From JBCCRH01 sp039208045 (GTDB taxonomy: Bacteria > Bacteroidota > Bacteroidia > Chitinophagales > Saprospiraceae), in contig JBCCRH010000003.1 in NCBI GenBank assembly GCA_039208045.1, positions 1 to 44,026 of the forward strand: a DNA stretch of 44,026 nt. Direction: 5' to 3'. The notes under the pieces are model-generated. The model saw only the letters and a program-made list of their open reading frames with translations. It searched no databases and had not been told where the DNA came from. Position numbers and translations under genes: made by a program. Below are positions 25,869 through 35,142 of the stretch, piece after piece. Each line of letters opens with the position of its first letter. The first letter of the stretch is position 1.

Positions 25869-26123
25869 ATGGATTTAATCATAAAAGAAGAAATGCTAAA
25901 AGCAGCAGCGATGTCTCCAGAGGAGCTATTAGTAGAGATAGCTGTGCATCTTTACGATATAGGTAGATTATCTATTGGGCAGGCAAAAAATTTAGTAAAC
26001 ATGGATCATATCGCTTTTCAAAAGGAGTTAGCAAAGCGGGATATTTACATTAAATATGATATAGATGATCTAAATACAGATTTAAAAAATTTGAAAGCTT
26101 TTCGGAGTAAGAGACGAATGTAG
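25869..26123 (+). CDS. UPF0175 family protein, probable antitoxin
   Basis: 84 residues. The UPF0175 pattern is clear: MSPEELLVEIAVHLYDIGRLSIGQAKNLVNMDHIAFQKELAKRDI, an all-helical DNA-binding-like fold, followed by a C-terminal IKYDIDDLNTDLKNLK. UPF0175 genes are regularly found just ahead of DUF3368 PIN-like genes and are regarded as the antitoxin or regulator. Here the DUF3368 gene follows after 27 bp on the same strand. Confidence 0.88.
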   Translation: MDLIIKEEMLKAAAMSPEELLVEIAVHLYDIGRLSIGQAKNLVNMDHIAFQKELAKRDIYIKYDIDDLNTDLKNLKAFRSKRRM

Positions 26124-26150
26124 TTAGTGGGTAAACTTCTTTAATGATAA

Positions 26151-26627
26151 ATGATAATAGTAAGCGACACTTCGATAATTACCAATTTAATACAGGTTGG
26201 GCAATTGAAATTGCTGGAAATGTTATTTAGCACCATCGTAATCCCTCAAAGAGTTCACGAGGAGTTATTGAGAATTGACGGAAGAGAGAACTTGCTATCA
26301 GAGAACCCTTGGATTAAGATAAAAGGAATCACCAATTATACGATTTATGAGGAGCTATTAGGTAGAATTGATCCAGGCGAAGCCGAATCAATCACGCTAG
26401 CTCTTGAGCATGAGGCAGAACTGCTACTGATTGACGAGAAAAAGGGAAGAGAAGTAGCGGAGGAGTATGGACTAGTCATAACAGGAATTATTGGTGTTTT
26501 AATAGATGCAAAATCAGAAAACCTCGTTGAGAATGTAAGACCAATTCTTGATAAGCTGATTTTTGAAAATGGCTTTCGTATTAGTCCGAAACTTTATAGA
26601 AGAGTGTTAAAACTGGTTAATGAATAG
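26151..26627 (+). CDS. DUF3368 PIN-like protein, probable toxin ribonuclease
   Basis: 158 residues. PIN-type acidic residues can be placed: D6 in VSDTS, E37/E38 in VHEEL, E77/E79 in DPGEAESI and D95 in LLLIDEKKGREVAEEYGL, the segment most typical of DUF3368. A C-terminal ISPKLYRRVLKLVNE closes the domain. The expected activity is metal-dependent RNA cleavage restrained by the UPF0175 partner. All the acidic positions are intact, so the toxin is probably functional. It ends 26 bp before the PUL regulator gene, which has no evident connection. Confidence 0.87.
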   Translation: MIIVSDTSIITNLIQVGQLKLLEMLFSTIVIPQRVHEELLRIDGRENLLSENPWIKIKGITNYTIYEELLGRIDPGEAESITLALEHEAELLLIDEKKGREVAEEYGLVITGIIGVLIDAKSENLVENVRPILDKLIFENGFRISPKLYRRVLKLVNE

Positions 26628-26653
26628 GTTACTTAAACTACACCTTCCTACAT

Positions 26654-29560
26654 ATGCGCCGTGTATTTCTGCTACTGCTCTTAATTGGTCTCAGTGCCCC
26701 CCTCCAAAGTCAGACTTGGAGCCAAACGGCTTTTCGCTGGTTTCCGGTACAGGCGATACAGGCTAATAGCCGTATTAAGGCGATTCAGAAAGACGAGCAG
26801 GGGAACATTTGGGTAGGATCGGATGACGGGTTGATTCTTTATAATGGCAAAGAGGTGCAAGCATTTTCGGGAGCGGAGCAGATTCCGTTCATCAAAAAAA
26901 TAGTAACAACTAAGGCTGGAGAGCTGCTGATTGTGCATGATGATGGCTTGACCCGCATCGTGTATGAGGATGGGGTGGCAAGGTTTGATCGTCTGCTCAC
27001 AGGCAGTAAGGTACAGGAAGAGGACCAATTATTCTTTCCCAAAACAGCCTATGAAGATCGCAATGGGGTGATTTGGATTGGGGAGAATGAGGATGTAGTA
27101 CGGTATCGAAAGGGGCGCATGAAGCGCTACCTTTTCGATGAGACAGCAGAAAATAGTGATATTTTTAGCTCTTTTTCGTTTGCTGAAGATGGCTATGGTC
27201 GCCTTTGGGTGCTTTCGTATACGGGCGGCATGTATTATTATCAAAGTGGGGCGGATCAGTTTGTCAAAGTTGCACTTCCTGTAGCTATTGATGAGGTATC
27301 GTATCTGCTCTCTGACGGGACGAATCAGCTTTGGGTGGGGGCTGAAGATGGGGTGTACCGGATGCGCTTGGGAGAAGAAGCCGCAGTACTAGAGATGGAG
27401 CGCCTAGTGGCAGTAGACCGAGTGTCGAAACTTCAGTTCTTGAATGAAGAGGAACTACTGATTGCAAGTTATAGTAGCGGCCTATTTCAGTGGGTGAAAG
27501 GAAGTGGCCTGGCGCGCGTTACGCAAATTTCAGATGCAGATATTATTGATTTTTACGTTAATGAGCGCTCTGTTTGGGTAGCATCTAATGAGCGGATTGA
27601 TGTGCTTAATTTCCTACCTTTTGCAATTGTAACAGCTACGGCAGACCGAGATATTCCCTCTATTGCACTTTCGGAGGATAATAAAGTTATTGCGTGTGAT
27701 GGGGAGCGTATTTTCTTCTTACAAAAACGGTTTGATGGCTTTCAGATGGAGAAGGTATTTGATACGCAGCGCCAATTTTTTATCAATAAAGCTATTCAGC
27801 GCAAGCGTAACCTTTGGTTAGCGGCTTCTCACGGTGTCATTTACCGGTATAATCTGGATAGCAAGGAGCTGAAAGAGCTATATCGGGGGGAGTCAGAAGA
27901 TTGGCTAATCGACATCTACATGGATCAGCGGCAGTCGCTCTGGGCCTTTAATCGAGTTTCGGAAAAAGTCATTGAGATTGACTCAAGTTTTTCGATTACA
28001 GCTCATGAAAATTTACGGGAGTGCTGGCAAATGAAGGAGAATGCTGCTGGTGAACTGATTGCTATGGGGCGTTCGCCAAAAGTGATGGTGCGTGCCGCAG
28101 GAGCGCAGCGGTTTAAAACTTATGCGATTGCCTTTGAAGAAGAGGTACAAATTATTTATGACTTCGATCTGAATGGAGCGTATATTTTGCTAGCGACTGA
28201 TAAGGGGCTCTACCGCATTCCGAGTCAGTTTAAGTCAGGTGATGAACCTATTACTCCTAAGCTATTATACAGTGGCGTTGTACGTTCTGTGGCGGCAGCA
28301 GACGGAGGGGTGCTTTGGTTTGGCGATTTGAATGGTTTGGTGCGCAAGGAGGTGGATCGTATTTCTTATTTCGATCAGAACAATGGGTTGCCTTCCAGAA
28401 GGGTTACGGAGCGAGGGATGTTGATTGACCAAAATGATGAGCTGTGGGTGGCTACGGGTAAAGGAGTAGGCTTTGTGGCCAATAAGATGCTCTTGCAGGC
28501 TAAAACGCCAACGCCCCAGCTAATTCAACTAAAGCAAGATGGTCGCATCGAAGATGCGCAAGGTAGTGATCTAGGGGTTATTCCATCTAGTAGTATCCTA
28601 CAGCTCTCTTTTGCACTCATTAGTTTTCCTGCAGAAAATGTTACTTACCAGGCACTTTTAAGCAACTCGAATGGAGAGGAGCAGATTATCCACGAAGGGG
28701 ACGCTTACTTTTCGCTTATTGGGCTTCCGCCAGATGACTACGAGCTAAAGGTCAGTGCGAAGCAGCTATCAGGGCGGCGGTGGAGTGAGCCGGTGCTTTT
28801 ACAGTTTACGATAAAACAGCCGTTCTATCAAACCAGCCTTTTTTATCTTTTGCTTACTTTGTTGGGCTTTGGGCTAGTGGTGGCAGGCACGCAATGGTAC
28901 AATCGACAGCTCAAGCGATCCAATCAAAAGCTAGACCAGCTGGTTAAAGAGCGCACGCATCTGCTCAACGAGCAGAAAGATAAATTGCTCAAGCAACAAG
29001 AGGAGCTACTTCGACAGAAGCACGATCTGATCGAAAAGAATACTATCCTGAATGAAACCAAGGATGCACTAGTCTCCGCAGAGACACGCTATCTAGCCTT
29101 GAAAGATGAGCAATTGCAAAATGAGATTGACTTAAAAAATAAACAGCTGACAACCCATGCCCTCACGCTCATCCAGAAAAATCAAGCACTTAAGGAAATC
29201 AGTGAGCTCATTAATGTGGCCTTACGCAAAAAGGAGAATCAGGAAATTGTAGCCGACTTACGTCAAATCGGTAAGCAAATTGAGCAAGCCTCGGATGGCG
29301 ATGAGAAATGGGACGAATTCCGATTGTATTTCGAACAAGTATATACGGGATTTTATTCCAAGCTCCGGCTGAGTCATCCCGAATTGACACCCAATGACCT
29401 GAAGCATTGTGCCTTGATTCGTCTCAATCTTTCGCTTAGCGAAAGCGCCTCCCTACTCGGTATTTCTTCTGAAAGTGTGCGGATGTCTCGTTTCCGTATC
29501 CAAAAAAAGTTGGAACTCCAATCCCAACAAGCTCTCATTGATTTTTTGTTGAAGTTATAG
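26654..29560 (+). CDS. Membrane-bound propeller sensor with cytoplasmic HTH, SusR-like regulator
   Basis: 968 residues. A signal peptide (1-20) is followed by periplasmic two-component-regulator propeller repeats (about 40-610, for example NIWVGSDDGLILYNG, QLWVGAEDGVYRM and ELWVATGKGVGFV). A Y_Y_Y-type beta-sandwich follows (about 645-720). One transmembrane helix (726-746), a long cytoplasmic coiled coil (750-880) and a C-terminal LuxR-like helix-turn-helix (910-965, ELTPNDLKHCALIRLNLSLSESASLLGISSESVRMSRFRIQKKL) complete it. No histidine kinase or receiver domain is present, so ligand binding must be relayed directly to DNA binding, as in SusR-type activators. It sits immediately upstream of the SusCDEF-like genes and most likely controls them in response to malto-oligosaccharides (inference). 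Confidence 0.9.
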   Translation: MRRVFLLLLLIGLSAPLQSQTWSQTAFRWFPVQAIQANSRIKAIQKDEQGNIWVGSDDGLILYNGKEVQAFSGAEQIPFIKKIVTTKAGELLIVHDDGLTRIVYEDGVARFDRLLTGSKVQEEDQLFFPKTAYEDRNGVIWIGENEDVVRYRKGRMKRYLFDETAENSDIFSSFSFAEDGYGRLWVLSYTGGMYYYQSGADQFVKVALPVAIDEVSYLLSDGTNQLWVGAEDGVYRMRLGEEAAVLEMERLVAVDRVSKLQFLNEEELLIASYSSGLFQWVKGSGLARVTQISDADIIDFYVNERSVWVASNERIDVLNFLPFAIVTATADRDIPSIALSEDNKVIACDGERIFFLQKRFDGFQMEKVFDTQRQFFINKAIQRKRNLWLAASHGVIYRYNLDSKELKELYRGESEDWLIDIYMDQRQSLWAFNRVSEKVIEIDSSFSITAHENLRECWQMKENAAGELIAMGRSPKVMVRAAGAQRFKTYAIAFEEEVQIIYDFDLNGAYILLATDKGLYRIPSQFKSGDEPITPKLLYSGVVRSVAAADGGVLWFGDLNGLVRKEVDRISYFDQNNGLPSRRVTERGMLIDQNDELWVATGKGVGFVANKMLLQAKTPTPQLIQLKQDGRIEDAQGSDLGVIPSSSILQLSFALISFPAENVTYQALLSNSNGEEQIIHEGDAYFSLIGLPPDDYELKVSAKQLSGRRWSEPVLLQFTIKQPFYQTSLFYLLLTLLGFGLVVAGTQWYNRQLKRSNQKLDQLVKERTHLLNEQKDKLLKQQEELLRQKHDLIEKNTILNETKDALVSAETRYLALKDEQLQNEIDLKNKQLTTHALTLIQKNQALKEISELINVALRKKENQEIVADLRQIGKQIEQASDGDEKWDEFRLYFEQVYTGFYSKLRLSHPELTPNDLKHCALIRLNLSLSESASLLGISSESVRMSRFRIQKKLELQSQQALIDFLLKL

Positions 29561-29592
29561 GTGCATCCCCCACATATATACCCAAAAAAATG

Positions 29593-29715
29593 TTTGTAGC
29601 GGTTTTGTAAGGCCTGTAAATACTAGCTTTCTGTATTACCGAACGCACTAAACTGACATTTCTATGAATTAGAAACCTTCTTCTAAAAATGACACAGTAG
29701 TGAATTTGTAGCGGT
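29593..29715. promoter_or_regulatory. Duplicated TTTGTAGCGGT motif upstream of the PUL susC
   Basis: TTTGTAGCGGT occurs exactly at 29593-29603 and 29705-29715, 112 bp apart, with a weaker cousin TTTTGTAGATGT near 29828. The 329-bp spacer 29561-29889 contains no gene. The repeats are candidate sites for the adjacent HTH regulator. A near-consensus -7 box (TAATTTTC at 29797-29804) was seen but is not convincing. Confidence 0.4.
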
Positions 29716-29889
29716 ATGATTTTAGGAATTACTCTTCTGAATTCACTATTTTTATCGGTAACGTAATGATTCAAAGAAATTAAATTGGGAAGAGCCTAAT
29801 TTTCGCAAAGAAAAGCCGCTTTCACGCTTTTGTAGATGTTGGCAGTGGCCCATTTAATTGGAATTTTTTAGCAAAAACTCAACTAGCGT

Positions 29890-32850
29890 ATGAAACTTAA
29901 CTTACTCGACCATGCTAAATGGTTGCCCTTCCTTGTGGTGGCCATGCTGTCGACTTCCTTCCTACTCGCCCAGCGAACGATCAGTGGGGTTATTACAGAT
30001 GAACAAACGGGAGAGCCTCTCATTGGGGCGAACGTACTGATACCAGGTACTAGCACTGGTACTTCTACAGGATTTGATGGTGATTACACCTTGACCCTAC
30101 CAGAAGGGACAACAGAAATAATGGTTTCCTACACAGGCTATGCTTCCCTAACGATTGATCTCTCCGCACAGCCTTCTAATGTAATTAATGTTACCCTCAG
30201 TTCAGGGGAGATACTGGATGAGGTGGTCGTGATTGGATATGGTACGGTAAAGAAAGATGATGTAACCGGAGCAGTGCAAACCGTTAGCACGAAAGACTTC
30301 AACAAAGGTGCCATTAATACTCCTCAAGAACTCCTTAATGGTAAGGTAGCTGGGGTGCAAATTACGCAAGGTGCTGCGCCGGGAGATGGCGCTGCCATTC
30401 GGATACGTGGCGGATCTTCACTTTCTGCTTCTAATGATCCCTTGATCGTGATTGATGGATTGATTGTAGATAATGGTGGAATCGCTGGTTCTAGAAACGT
30501 ACTGAATATCCTGAATCCCAACGATATTGAATCATTTACAGTATTGAAAGATGCTTCTGCTACGGCTATTTATGGATCGAGAGCTTCCAATGGGGTAATT
30601 CTTATTACGACTAAGAAAGGTTCCTTGGGTAGTACGATCAAAGTAGACTATTCAGCTAACGTTTCTTATAGTACCGTTACAGATGAAGTGGATGTGTACA
30701 GTGCCGATGAGTATCGCGCGCTCATCAATGAGCAGTTTCCAGAAGGACACCCATCAAGAGACTTGCTAGGTGATGCCAATACTAACTGGCAAGATGAAAT
30801 CTACCAGGGTGCTTTTGGGCAAGATCACAATATTAGTCTTTCTGGAGGCATCGCAGGCGTATTGCCTTACCGCTTCTCCCTTGGATATACCAATAGAGAT
30901 GGAGTACTGAAAACCGATAATTTTGAGCGTACTACTTTAGGCTTGAATCTATCTCCTGGTTTTTTGGATAATACCTTGCAAGTAAAGGCAAGTGTGAAGG
31001 CAATGTTTACAGCTAACCAATTTACGGATGGTGGAGCCATTGGCTCTGCAGTGAGCTTTGATCCAACCCAGCCAGTTAGAGATGCTGAAAGTGTTTTTGG
31101 CGGGTATTACACTTGGTTAGATGGAGCAACAGGTAATCCCAACTCTTTAGCGCAAGCTAACCCATTAGCCCTGCTGGAACTTCGCGATAACCAATCAAAT
31201 GTAAATAGAGTACTAGCAAATGTAGGAATTGACTATCGGTTCCCATTTTTGCCATCTCTCAGAGCGAACCTAAATGTAGGCTTGGATTACTCTAATGGAT
31301 CAGGCACCAATGATGTGCCTACCACTGCTGCATTTGCCTTCAATGGTATAACAGGTGGCGGTGTAGACAATGAATACGAGCAAGAAAAGAGCAACGAGCT
31401 AATAGAGTTTTATCTCAACTATGTAGAGGATTTCGGAAAGCATAATGTAGACATCATGGGGGGCTACTCCTGGCAGCGCTTCTTCTTTGATAACTTTGCT
31501 CGCAATTCTGATGTAGCGGGAAGTGAGCAAGAGACCCAGATTTTTATTGACAAAGGTGAATTATTCTTAGCCTCCCTATTTGGCCGCTTTAATTATTCCT
31601 ACGATAATAGGTTTTTAGCCACCTTCACGCTTCGTGGAGACGCTACTTCTCGATTCCCTTCTAATAATAGGTGGGGTGTTTTCCCTTCTGGTGCCTTAGC
31701 TTACAAGGTAATTGACAATGGATCGGGAGTGTTAAATAGACTCAAGGTTAGAGTAGGTGCAGGTACAACAGGACAGCAAGATGTGGGCTCCTACTACCAA
31801 GGACAACCTAGATATACTCTTGGGCAAGTGACTGCTTCTTATCCGATTGGTGGGGAGCAGGTGACTACAATTCGCCCAGAGGCATATAATGAAGACATCA
31901 AGTGGGAATCCACTATTACCTACAATGCAGGGGTAGATTTTGGCTTATTTAATGATCGCCTATCAGGATCTTTGGAGGTCTATCAACGTCCTACTTTTGA
32001 CTTGCTCAACTTCGTTCCTGTCCCTGCTGGTACGAACCTGTCTAACTTCTTAGTGGTTAATGTAGGAGACTTAACTAATACTGGAGTGGAGTTTTCATTG
32101 AATACTATTCCGATCCAACGTGAAGATTTGACTTGGAATGTCGGGTTTAATGTGACCTACAACGAGAATGAAATTGAAAAACTAACGCTTTCCGATGATC
32201 CAAATTATATTGGTGTACAGACGGGAGGTATTTCAGGAGCTATCGGTAACACAATCCAGATTAATAGTGTAGGGTTTCCAGCCCAAAGCTACTATGTATA
32301 TGAGCAAGTATATGATGAAAGTGGAGTTCCAGTAGAGGGGCTGTATGTGGATCGCAATGGAGATGGAATCGTTTCACCTGATGATTTATATCGTACCGAA
32401 AATCCAGCGCCAGATGTATTTTTTGGATTCAATACAAGTGTGGATTGGAAACAATGGACGTTCAGCCTATCAGGTCGTGGTAATATTGGTAATACTATTT
32501 ATAATAATGTAGTTTCAGCCGGAGCTAATGTGAATAGCCTATATAATTCAACCAACTTCCTGTCAAATTCTCATAGAGCACTGAATCAGCTTGGTTTTCA
32601 AAATCCACAATTCCTTAGTGATCATTTCTTAGAAGATGGTTCTTTCTTTCGCCTAGATTTCATCAATGTAGCGTATCGCTTGGAAGACCTGTTCAATACG
32701 AAAAACCGAGTTACTATCTCTGCTCAGGTGCAGAATCCTGTTGTGTTCACTAGTTATGATGGCTTAGACCCTGAGATTTTTGGTGGTATAGATAGCAATT
32801 TATACCCAAGGGCACGAACGTATGTATTTGGATTGAATGTGAGTTTCTAA
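29890..32850 (+). CDS. susC: SusC-family TonB-dependent transporter of the alpha-glucan PUL
   Basis: 986 residues. The signal peptide is followed by a carboxypeptidase-regulatory-like domain (about 28-105, TISGVITDEQTGEPLIGANVLIPG) and a TonB box with LDEVVVIGYGTVKKDDVTGAV. The plug carries INTPQELLNGKVAGVQI, the ligand-facing loops and the SusC hallmark ATAIYGSRASNGVILITTKKG. The barrel ends RTYVFGLNVSF with the C-terminal aromatic. It transports malto-oligosaccharides into the periplasm if the context is read correctly: SusD, SusE-like and a GH13 enzyme follow. The SusD gene begins 21 bp later. Only about a third of positions appear shared with the SusC at 13105-16203, so the two pairs serve different ligands. 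Confidence 0.93.
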   Translation: MKLNLLDHAKWLPFLVVAMLSTSFLLAQRTISGVITDEQTGEPLIGANVLIPGTSTGTSTGFDGDYTLTLPEGTTEIMVSYTGYASLTIDLSAQPSNVINVTLSSGEILDEVVVIGYGTVKKDDVTGAVQTVSTKDFNKGAINTPQELLNGKVAGVQITQGAAPGDGAAIRIRGGSSLSASNDPLIVIDGLIVDNGGIAGSRNVLNILNPNDIESFTVLKDASATAIYGSRASNGVILITTKKGSLGSTIKVDYSANVSYSTVTDEVDVYSADEYRALINEQFPEGHPSRDLLGDANTNWQDEIYQGAFGQDHNISLSGGIAGVLPYRFSLGYTNRDGVLKTDNFERTTLGLNLSPGFLDNTLQVKASVKAMFTANQFTDGGAIGSAVSFDPTQPVRDAESVFGGYYTWLDGATGNPNSLAQANPLALLELRDNQSNVNRVLANVGIDYRFPFLPSLRANLNVGLDYSNGSGTNDVPTTAAFAFNGITGGGVDNEYEQEKSNELIEFYLNYVEDFGKHNVDIMGGYSWQRFFFDNFARNSDVAGSEQETQIFIDKGELFLASLFGRFNYSYDNRFLATFTLRGDATSRFPSNNRWGVFPSGALAYKVIDNGSGVLNRLKVRVGAGTTGQQDVGSYYQGQPRYTLGQVTASYPIGGEQVTTIRPEAYNEDIKWESTITYNAGVDFGLFNDRLSGSLEVYQRPTFDLLNFVPVPAGTNLSNFLVVNVGDLTNTGVEFSLNTIPIQREDLTWNVGFNVTYNENEIEKLTLSDDPNYIGVQTGGISGAIGNTIQINSVGFPAQSYYVYEQVYDESGVPVEGLYVDRNGDGIVSPDDLYRTENPAPDVFFGFNTSVDWKQWTFSLSGRGNIGNTIYNNVVSAGANVNSLYNSTNFLSNSHRALNQLGFQNPQFLSDHFLEDGSFFRLDFINVAYRLEDLFNTKNRVTISAQVQNPVVFTSYDGLDPEIFGGIDSNLYPRARTYVFGLNVSF

Positions 32851-32871
32851 ACTATTTAAGCAACAACTAAA

Positions 32872-35106
32872 ATGAAAAAAACAATGAATATGAAAGCCTA
32901 TTGGAAATACCTGCTGTTGTTGGTAGGCATTTCTTTTATCGCTACTTCCTGTTTTAATGATCTGGAGACCACGCCTATTGATCCAGATGAAGTTACTGGA
33001 GAAGATGTTTTCAAAGACCTATCAGGATATACTGGATTATTAGCTAAATTATATGCCGGCCTGGCGGTAAGTGGGCAGCAAGGACCTGCGGGGCAAGCAG
33101 ATATTCAAGGTATAGATGAAGGGTTTGGGCAGTATTTACGGGCTCTTTGGTACCACCAAGAGCTTGCTACGGATGAAGCAGTAATCGCATGGAATGATCA
33201 AACTATCCAGGATTTCCATCAGCAAGATTGGACGTCAGGCGATGCCTTTATCTTTGCCTTCTATAGCCGCATCTTTTATCAGATTTCGGTCTGTAATGAA
33301 TTCTTGCGCCAGACGGAGGAAGGAAAGTTGAATGAGCGTGGCATCAGCGCAGGTGACCAAGCCATTATTCAAACCTACCGTGCAGAAGCTCGCTTCCTAC
33401 GTGCGCTGAGCTACTGGCACGCACTGGATCACTTCCGTAATGTACCATTTGTAACAGAAGATGATATTGTCGGTGCCTTCTTTCCAGAGCAAATTCAAGC
33501 GCCTGATTTATACAACTATATCGAAAGTGAGCTATTAGAAATCGAGAGTCAGATGACGCCAGCGCGCCAAGCCGAGTACGGTCGTGCAGATCAAGGTGCA
33601 GCATGGATGCTATTGGCAAAATTATACCTCAATGCAGAAGTGTATACAGATAAGCCTGCATACACAGAGTGTATTGAGTTTTGCCAGCGCATTATTGATG
33701 CAGGCTACACCTTGGAGCCAGAGCATGGCAATTTGTTCCGTACGGATAATGACCAATCGGATGAGATCATCTTTTCTATTCCTTTTGATGGTATAGATAC
33801 TCGTACTTGGGGTGGTACCACCTTCATTGTACGCGCAGGTATCGGTGGAGAGATGAATGCGGTACAGGATTTTGGGGTAGAAAGTGGCTGGGGTGGCACG
33901 CGTGTGACGAGTGCTTTGGTGAACAAATTCCCGGCTGTAGCTAGTGAAGAAGGAGGTGGGTTTATCGTAATGCCTGCTCCAGAGCCAGATCCAGAAGAAG
34001 ATGAGTTGGTTCAAATTTTCGTGCCAGGGAACTTCGTGGGTTGGAGCCCTGCTAATGCACCGGCGCTGACTTCACCAGAAGATGATATGGTATATGAAGG
34101 ATATTTATTCTTCCCAGAAAGTAATACACAGTTTAAAATTACACCAGAGCGTTCGTTTACAGGTAACTATGGAGATGATGATGCAGATGGCGTACTTGAC
34201 CTGAATGGCGAGAACATCCTGGTAGAAGAAGCAGGCTACTATCGCTTGCGAGTAGACCTTAATGATCTTACCTATACTCTAGATAGAACCGAGTGGGGAC
34301 TAATTGGCTCAGCAACTGCTGATGGTTGGGATAGCGATCAGGACATGACTTACGACATAGATGAGCAGGCTTGGGTGATCGAAACCAACTTGGTGAGTGG
34401 AGCGATCAAATTCCGTGCAAACGACGCTTGGGATTTGAACTACGGAGATGATGCCGCAGATGCAATCCTGGATGAAGCAGGGGCAGATATCATGATTGCC
34501 TCAAATGGTAATTATCGCATCAAGTTGTTTTTGAGCGGCGCCGTCTTCACCTACTCTGTTGAGCTAACCAGCTCTGATCAGCGTGGTACCTTCTTCACTG
34601 AAGGTCAGACGTTAGAGATTGCAGATATTGCACAATTTACAGAAGGCTATGCGTCGACTAAATTCCGCAATGTTTCTAGAGAGGGTACGCCTGGTAGTAG
34701 CCAAGTACACGTAGATGTTGATTTTCCATTATTCCGTCTAGCAGATACCTACTTGATGTATGCTGAAGCAGTAGTACGCAATGGTAGTGGCGGTTCGATT
34801 GGTACCGCTGTAGAATATGTCAATCGAGTATTGACTCGTGCATATGGGGATACTGCTGGTAATATTTCAGCATCCGATCTCGACTTGCCGTTTTTGCTTG
34901 ATGAGCGTGCTAGAGAGCTATTCTGGGAAGCGCAGCGTCGGACGGATTTGGTACGCTTTGGGCAATTTTCAGATGGCGATTACCGCTGGCCTTGGAAGGG
35001 AGGAGAGCCTGAGGGTGTTTCTGTAAGTGATCACTTCGATGTCTATCCAATCCCTGCGGCTGACCTTGGGGCTAACCCCAACCTACAGCAGAATAGAGGG
35101 TATTGA
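32872..35106 (+). CDS. susD: SusD-family lipoprotein with two inserted SusE-type glucan-binding modules
   Basis: 744 residues, roughly 200 more than usual for a maltodextrin SusD. The lipobox SFIATSC puts the lipidated cysteine at residue 27. SusD-type TPR helices are seen at about 40-280 (AEARFLRALSYWHALDHFRNVPFV, AAWMLLAKLYLNAEVY), then the SusD core to about 357. Residues about 378-562 are an insertion of two modules: VPGNFVGW...YEGYLFFP (379-471) and WGLIGSATADGW...IKFRANDAWDLNYGDD (475-562). The same order and motifs occur in the C-terminal half of the SusE-like protein encoded next. SusD then resumes at DQRGTFFTEGQT (569) and finishes with RLADTYLMYAEAVVRNG, ARELFWEAQRRTDLVRFG and VYPIPAADLGANPNLQQN. 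The frame is uninterrupted and both halves keep the family's key segments, so this is a genuine fusion, not a misjoin. Confidence 0.92.
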   Translation: MKKTMNMKAYWKYLLLLVGISFIATSCFNDLETTPIDPDEVTGEDVFKDLSGYTGLLAKLYAGLAVSGQQGPAGQADIQGIDEGFGQYLRALWYHQELATDEAVIAWNDQTIQDFHQQDWTSGDAFIFAFYSRIFYQISVCNEFLRQTEEGKLNERGISAGDQAIIQTYRAEARFLRALSYWHALDHFRNVPFVTEDDIVGAFFPEQIQAPDLYNYIESELLEIESQMTPARQAEYGRADQGAAWMLLAKLYLNAEVYTDKPAYTECIEFCQRIIDAGYTLEPEHGNLFRTDNDQSDEIIFSIPFDGIDTRTWGGTTFIVRAGIGGEMNAVQDFGVESGWGGTRVTSALVNKFPAVASEEGGGFIVMPAPEPDPEEDELVQIFVPGNFVGWSPANAPALTSPEDDMVYEGYLFFPESNTQFKITPERSFTGNYGDDDADGVLDLNGENILVEEAGYYRLRVDLNDLTYTLDRTEWGLIGSATADGWDSDQDMTYDIDEQAWVIETNLVSGAIKFRANDAWDLNYGDDAADAILDEAGADIMIASNGNYRIKLFLSGAVFTYSVELTSSDQRGTFFTEGQTLEIADIAQFTEGYASTKFRNVSREGTPGSSQVHVDVDFPLFRLADTYLMYAEAVVRNGSGGSIGTAVEYVNRVLTRAYGDTAGNISASDLDLPFLLDERARELFWEAQRRTDLVRFGQFSDGDYRWPWKGGEPEGVSVSDHFDVYPIPAADLGANPNLQQNRGY

Positions 35107-35142
35107 TCCAGCTCATTTTTTAACATAAACAAACTACGACTA

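Noticed and set aside
32872..35106. Assembly or frameshift artefact joining susD and susE pieces
   Set aside because: The frame is continuous, both SusD halves keep their expected segments on either side, and a separate full SusE-like gene follows, so an artefact is unlikely.
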